Assembly (NCBI RefSeq): GCF_000485595.1
Contig: NW_014577772.1
Span: forward strand, 63,260-86,002
Length of the DNA stretch: 22,743 nucleotides
Source of the DNA: Priapulus caudatus
Lineage: Eukaryota; Priapulida; Priapulimorpha; Priapulimorphida; Priapulidae
Reading direction: 5' to 3'
Below are positions 20,801-22,743 of this stretch, piece after piece; the first letter of the stretch is position 1; the number at the start of each line of letters is the position of its first letter. Both the position numbers and the translations under genes were made by a program. Under the pieces are notes generated by a model, which worked only from the letters and a program-made list of their open reading frames with translations, ran no database searches and was not told where the DNA came from.

Positions 20801-21783
20801 TACCAAGGTATGTTCACGGATTAAACAAACTGCACATATGTGCAGGAGACATGCAAGACCATAAAAACAAAAAAATTACTTTGATGTAAACGTCATGTTA
20901 AACTTCAACCGAAGGGATGAGGTACAGAGGTTTACTATAAAAACTCGCATTTCTTTAAAAATGACCTGAAAGAGAATAAATGCAAAGGTCGCCAGTTAAC
21001 GCTCCATCAATCAGAAATTGTAAGGTGGTAGGGGTAGGGGTAGGTGGTAGGGTAAGGTAAGATTGGGCAGTGCCACCTGATGACCTACATCGCTACGTAC
21101 TTTCCCGTTATTCGTGTAGGGGCGTGCTTTCTCGTGCGGAGCAGCGGCTGCCGAGTCGGGCTCACTACCAGCTGGGCAACCTCGGACTCGTGCCTCGCGA
21201 GGGTGAGACGCTGAGACGTCACACCCGCCCCGCCTCGTCCTGTCACAAGCCGCCGTACCGCGCCACGTCTCCAAGCGCGCGCGCAAATACGACGAGAGCG
21301 AGAAGTTCAGCGACGCCGCACACGCTCTCCGCATCAACGCAGACGGACAGCACGCCCGAGGTGAGCAACGCCATGGTGGCGCCATCTGTGGTTTGTATGC
21401 GAGACAACGCCGTGCTAGTGACATACACTGGCACCGGTTGGTACATCCGCTCAGAGTGCGTAACGGCGATGATCGTAGCTTCGCTGCAACCGCGACTACG
21501 CCACGCAGTGTGCGCATACATCAATAGCAGGAATCCCCTGTTGATCAGTTTGGTCACGTAACTGAATGACCCCCCCCCCCAACTCCCGCACACGCGACTC
21601 CGCGTTGCCTCTCTTCTTGCTCTGAGCTTTGTGCTAACGTGTTCTCTCACGCAGCAGGCTGTGACAAGCAACGACGACGTGTGCCGCTACAGCAACGTCA
21701 CGCCCGCCTCCCCGACGCCGTCCCTCGAAGACGCCCTGCCGGAGGAAACGCCGCCGCCGTCGCCGCCTGTTCCACACGCGTGA
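14729..21783 (+). CDS. CFAP157: CFAP157 orthologue, cilia- and flagella-associated coiled-coil protein (11 exons)
   Basis: Spliced gene, exons 14729-14886, 15108-15210, 15720-15888, 16064-16217, 18142-18269, 18927-19066, 19800-19930, 20037-20193, 20713-20807, 21120-21360 and 21655-21783. They total 1605 nt, giving 534 residues; from memory the human protein is about 520. All introns are GT-AG and phases agree across every junction. The identification rests on the lysine-rich start (MPPKKKGGKKGK), EFYLIQIRDLEARINRYQ (residues about 38-55), ISFLKRTLEQ, ILSGKLASLEEFR, the LEKKAVIDNDKLKK/VNNVANEF block, VLQQLLTILNS, and the C-terminal YQLGNLGLVPRE (428-439), all in family order. Residues about 33-400 are Glu/Lys/Leu/Gln-rich, as expected for coiled coil; the tail is Ser/Thr/Pro/Arg-rich and probably disordered. 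In mouse the family member is linked to basal bodies and sperm flagellum formation. The start has an in-frame TAA at 14720-14722 and context aaacATG. No frameshift or internal stop is seen. Confidence 0.92.
15108..15210 (+). CDS. CFAP157: CFAP157 exon 2
   Basis: The acceptor is tgtacag. The first base completes Arg53 and the next codons read YQEKCDDLTIRNQEY to DIISFLK (54-87). The donor is gtatgt, phase 0. Confidence 0.92.
15720..15888 (+). CDS. CFAP157: CFAP157 exon 3
   Basis: The acceptor is atccacag. It begins RTLEQKQCEVQNL and ends AEITIL plus one base of Ser144. The donor is gtaagc, phase 1. Composition is heptad-like coiled coil. Confidence 0.92.
16064..16217 (+). CDS. CFAP157: CFAP157 exon 4
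   Basis: The acceptor is cgtgtgcag. It completes Ser144, then reads GKLASLEEFRIQKEELLAKF to GLEKKAVIDND plus two bases of Lys195. The donor is gtgagc, phase 2. It is followed by the longest intron (1924 bp), which carries two repeat elements. Confidence 0.92.
16442..16461 (+). promoter_or_regulatory. Triple half-site array, DR1 spacing (first)
   Basis: GGGTCA-A-AGGTCA-A-AGGTCA. Direct repeats of AGGTCA with one-base spacing are the binding form of RXR, HNF4 and COUP-TF type nuclear receptors. It is inside an intronic repeat, so function is untested. Confidence 0.4.
16616..16635 (+). promoter_or_regulatory. Triple half-site array, DR1 spacing (second)
   Basis: AGGTCA-C-AGGTCA-A-AGGTCA, three perfect half-sites at one-base spacing, in the second module of the same repeat element. 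Confidence 0.4.
17489..18090. mobile_element. Non-autonomous hAT-type DNA transposon in CFAP157 intron 4
   Basis: The terminal inverted repeats are cagggctcgaattaa, perfect over 15 bp and 20/21 over 21 bp. They are flanked by an exact 8-bp target duplication ATTAGACG (17481-17488 and 18091-18098). An 8-bp duplication and CAGGG ends are the hAT hallmark. The 602-bp body has no transposase frame. It contains a perfect 28-bp palindrome at 17509-17536, a third ttgccgtcggtgcc copy near 17621-17634, and many tgccctt/tgccttg motifs. Confidence 0.88.
18142..18269 (+). CDS. CFAP157: CFAP157 exon 5
   Basis: The acceptor is tttgtcacag, 43 bases beyond the target duplication of the hAT element. It reads LKKVMVQEVNNVANEF to ENVTMNSQL plus one base of Gly238. 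The donor is gtagga, phase 1. Confidence 0.9.
18387..18905. mobile_element. G/C-ended repeat element in CFAP157 intron 5
   Basis: The left end is a G12 run followed by cactccc. The right end is gagtgctcc followed by a C run and gcggg, so the ends are inverted repeats. A possible 7-bp target duplication TAGCATC lies at 18380-18386 and 18906-18912. The interior repeats gggacagggtat several times and contains the 82-bp tandem repeat listed separately. There is no coding potential. Confidence 0.6.
18532..18718. repeat. 82-bp tandem repeat rich in aatattgg/ccaatatt
   Basis: The unit starting at 18532 recurs at 18614 (82 bp later) almost unchanged for about 65 bp, then decays into shorter repeats. 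Each unit is itself made of inverted ccaatattgg and gggccaatat words, so it can form many alternative hairpins. Confidence 0.8.
18927..19066 (+). CDS. CFAP157: CFAP157 exon 6
   Basis: The acceptor is acatgcag. It completes Gly238 and reads KMSDKTMELIRDNEELRAK to NHSLAK (239-284). The donor is gttagt, phase 0. The acceptor lies only about 20 bp from the end of a repeat element in intron 5. Confidence 0.9.
19067..19799 (+). other. CFAP157 intron 6
   Basis: AT-rich 733-bp intron without an element I can delimit. Confidence 0.75.
19800..19930 (+). CDS. CFAP157: CFAP157 exon 7
   Basis: The acceptor is ggttcacag. It reads VLSMMTEKSKKQEGLIEELR to KETLTST plus two bases of Arg328. The donor is gtatga, phase 2. 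The following intron is only 106 bp. Confidence 0.9.
20037..20193 (+). CDS. CFAP157: CFAP157 exon 8
   Basis: The acceptor is aactctag. It reads SELEQLTTRERNLLEVVREL to VVTEAVECQ (329-380), highly charged coiled coil. The donor is gtacgt, phase 0. Confidence 0.9.
20194..20712 (+). other. CFAP157 intron 8
   Basis: 519-bp intron. The 20470-20610 part has tgccttga, ttgccattgg and ctcaaggcaac words reminiscent of the interior of the hAT element in intron 4, but I find no matching ends. Confidence 0.6.
20713..20807 (+). CDS. CFAP157: CFAP157 exon 9
   Basis: The acceptor is tttgtgcag. It reads KKQVLQQLLTILNSAAAWQI to EDPIP plus two bases of Arg412. The QQLLTILNS motif corresponds to a conserved segment near the end of the family's coiled coil. 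The donor is gtatgt, phase 2. Confidence 0.9.
21024..21060 (+). repeat. GGTAGG-type G-rich repeat in CFAP157 intron 9
   Basis: Short run of ggtagg and ggggta units about 60 bp before the exon 10 acceptor. It has three G-runs of three or more plus GG pairs, so only a marginal quadruplex candidate. Confidence 0.6.
21120..21360 (+). CDS. CFAP157: CFAP157 exon 10
   Basis: The acceptor is ttcgtgtag. It holds the conserved YQLGNLGLVPRE (428-439) followed by an Arg/Ser/Thr-rich tail with a TQT motif at 485-487. The donor is gtgagc at 21361, phase 0. The frame stays open past the donor to 21561, so intron retention would give a different tail. GC content is clearly higher than in the introns. Confidence 0.88.
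21655..21783 (+). CDS. CFAP157: CFAP157 terminal coding exon 11
   Basis: The acceptor is a tandem gcagcag, so the exon starts at 21655 or 21658, a difference of one Gln. It reads QAVTSNDDVCRYSNVTPASP then a Pro/Glu-rich end (TPPPSPPVPHA) and stops at TGA 21781-21783. The phase matches exon 10, which is the main support, since the tail of this family is poorly conserved. Confidence 0.8.
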   Translation, partial: QAVTSNDDVCRYSNVTPASPTPSLEDALPEETPPPSPPVPHA

Positions 21784-21850
21784 ACACACAGCGTCTACCT
21801 GCCGCGCGCCTGAAAAAGATTGTCGCGAACACAGGCACTTGGAGCGTTTC

Positions 21851-21873
21851 AATAAAATATCATGCAAAATAAA
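21851..21873 (+). promoter_or_regulatory. Poly(A) signals of CFAP157
   Basis: AATAAA at 21851-21856 and again at 21868-21873, 68 and 85 bases after the stop codon. The 3'UTR would be only about 100 bases. Both hexamers lie inside the left arm of the inverted repeat 21823-21872 / 22048-22097. Confidence 0.7.
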
Positions 21874-22062
21874 TACGAAATCTATTTACTACCAAAGTCT
21901 TAATGTTTCTCTACTCTCCTTCACCTATTATTGCCGACAAGCTGTGCTGCAAATGCTCCAGCCACTGCAACACACGCCCACCGCACGCACGCTGCTGCAC
22001 GCTACTGGCAGTACTGCACACTTACACATAAATATAGAGCACATAAATTATTTAGCATGATA

Positions 22063-22068
22063 TTTTAT
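22063..22068 (-). promoter_or_regulatory. Candidate poly(A) signal of the convergent minus-strand gene
   Basis: The plus strand reads ttttatt here, so the minus strand carries AATAAA, about 480 bases past the minus-strand stop at 22549. I see no other TTTATT on the plus strand between 22070 and 22548. It lies in the right arm of the inverted repeat whose left arm holds the CFAP157 signal. Confidence 0.5.
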
Positions 22069-22548
22069 TGAAACGCTCCAAATGCCTGTGGTCGCGAAGG
22101 TCGTGTGCCAGGAGGATATCGCGTCGGATATCGAACGTACGGTCGGCACCGATCGTGTGGCAGATGTGGACATTATCAAACGTAGACGTAGATGTAGTTG
22201 TATCACACAAACCCTGTATGGCAACGACTGCGAGCGAAGCAAGCGAGCGAGAGTTTCATTCTAGAAACGTAGTACGGAACGTGCTCACACGTGATCGCAA
22301 TGTGTGCTATAAGGTGTAGTGTCATAATTAACAGGAAAAAATAATCAACATGCAAACGTTGTAAACTTGCATGGTTATATTACCATAAATTGATAGCAAG
22401 ATAATCATCGATTTGGCTGTAAAATTGATATGAATAAAACGTGATCATACAAAAATTATAGAGAAATAAACACCCTTTTTAGCTTACTAGCTACCTTTAG
22501 ATTGCATAATTCCGTCAGAATTAATTCAAATTCAAATTGATTGGCCAA

Positions 22549-22675
22549 TCATTTAGGTGTATTCGATTCGAGGTCCTTGGCGACAAGCCCAGCTGTTGTA
22601 GAATGCATGAAACCTTTGTTCTTCTCAAAGGTTGCCACTGCCCTGGCTCGTGACTCCTCCCATGCAAACAGGTCC
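22549..22675 (-). CDS. Terminal coding exon of an unidentified convergent gene
   Basis: Reading the minus strand, a good acceptor (ttacttgcag) ends at 22676. It is followed by one base finishing a split codon, 41 codons and a TGA at 22549-22551. The peptide starts DLFAWEESRARAVATFEK, continues NKGFMHSTTAGLVAKDL and ends ESNTPK. It has normal protein composition, no low complexity, and is too short to stand out as an ordinary open frame. The upstream intron would run off the right edge of the window. I do not recognise the family. The overlapping plus-strand frame (22541-22738) is the likely shadow. Confidence 0.6.
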
Positions 22676-22717
22676 CTGCAAGTAACCGACTCGCATTTTA
22701 AAATGGATAAACCTCAC

Positions 22718-22743
22718 AATAAACAAATAAACAAATAAACAAA
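22718..22743. repeat. AAATAAAC repeat at the right edge
   Basis: Three to four units of aaataaac running to the window end. On the minus strand it lies in the intron before the terminal exon of the convergent gene. Confidence 0.8.

Larger units (their letters stand above)
21823..22097. repeat. Inverted repeat of about 50 bp around two facing poly(A) signals
   Basis: Arms are 21823-21872 and 22048-22097, about 90% identical, separated by 175 bp. The shared core includes ttggagcgtttcaataaaat and atcatgc. Each arm provides AATAAA on the strand that leads into it from its own gene. No further homology outside the arms is evident. Confidence 0.75.

Noticed and set aside
22048-22264. Open frames on both strands next to the right arm of the 3' inverted repeat
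   Set aside because: The minus frame simply runs into the poly(A) arm, and the plus frame overlaps the putative 3'UTR of the convergent gene. No splice or motif supports either.

Overview
This is eukaryotic genomic DNA, most likely from a marine invertebrate; I cannot name the species. The signs are a spliced gene with GT-AG introns and AATAAA signals, vertebrate-type TTAGGG/CCCTAA interstitial arrays, abundant GATA, CA and AT microsatellites, a non-autonomous hAT transposon with an intact target duplication, and other intronic repeats. There is no bacterial gene organisation.

The left half (1 to about 12,260) holds no gene I can support. It contains two copies of one compound repeat, copy A (1-2815, entering from the left edge) and copy B (about 8480-11690). 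Both show the same block order: CA array, single-copy block D1, CCCTAA-like tract, AT microsatellite, GTGC/TG tract, single-copy block D2, CA array, about 1 kb of GATA repeat. Between them lie an 18-bp minisatellite (4132-4340), a degenerate TCACGG hexamer array (5350-5700), AT-rich DNA and a 25-base assembly gap (7456-7480). A decayed LINE 3' coding fragment may sit on the minus strand at 11855-11965.

From 12,264 to 14,655 the DNA is rich in inverted repeats: an 86-bp near-perfect palindrome centred on a CRE, a canonical-looking RFX X-box, a short inverted-repeat element with a telomere-like core, and a large foldback with 289-bp arms about 98% identical. The right arm of the foldback appears to be split by an insertion that carries another small inverted-repeat element and a second, oppositely oriented telomere-like array.

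The right half is one well-supported gene on the + strand: an orthologue of CFAP157, a coiled-coil cilia/flagella protein, in 11 exons from 14729 to 21783 (534 codons plus stop). I rebuilt all splice junctions by eye; phases agree throughout. Its introns carry a hairpin-headed element with two triple AGGTCA arrays (intron 4), the hAT element (intron 4) and a G/C-ended element with an 82-bp internal repeat (intron 5).

Convergent to CFAP157, on the minus strand, is the terminal coding exon of a second, unidentified gene (22549-22675). The facing 3' ends of the two genes carry a shared inverted repeat of about 50 bp, each arm holding a poly(A) signal for its own strand.
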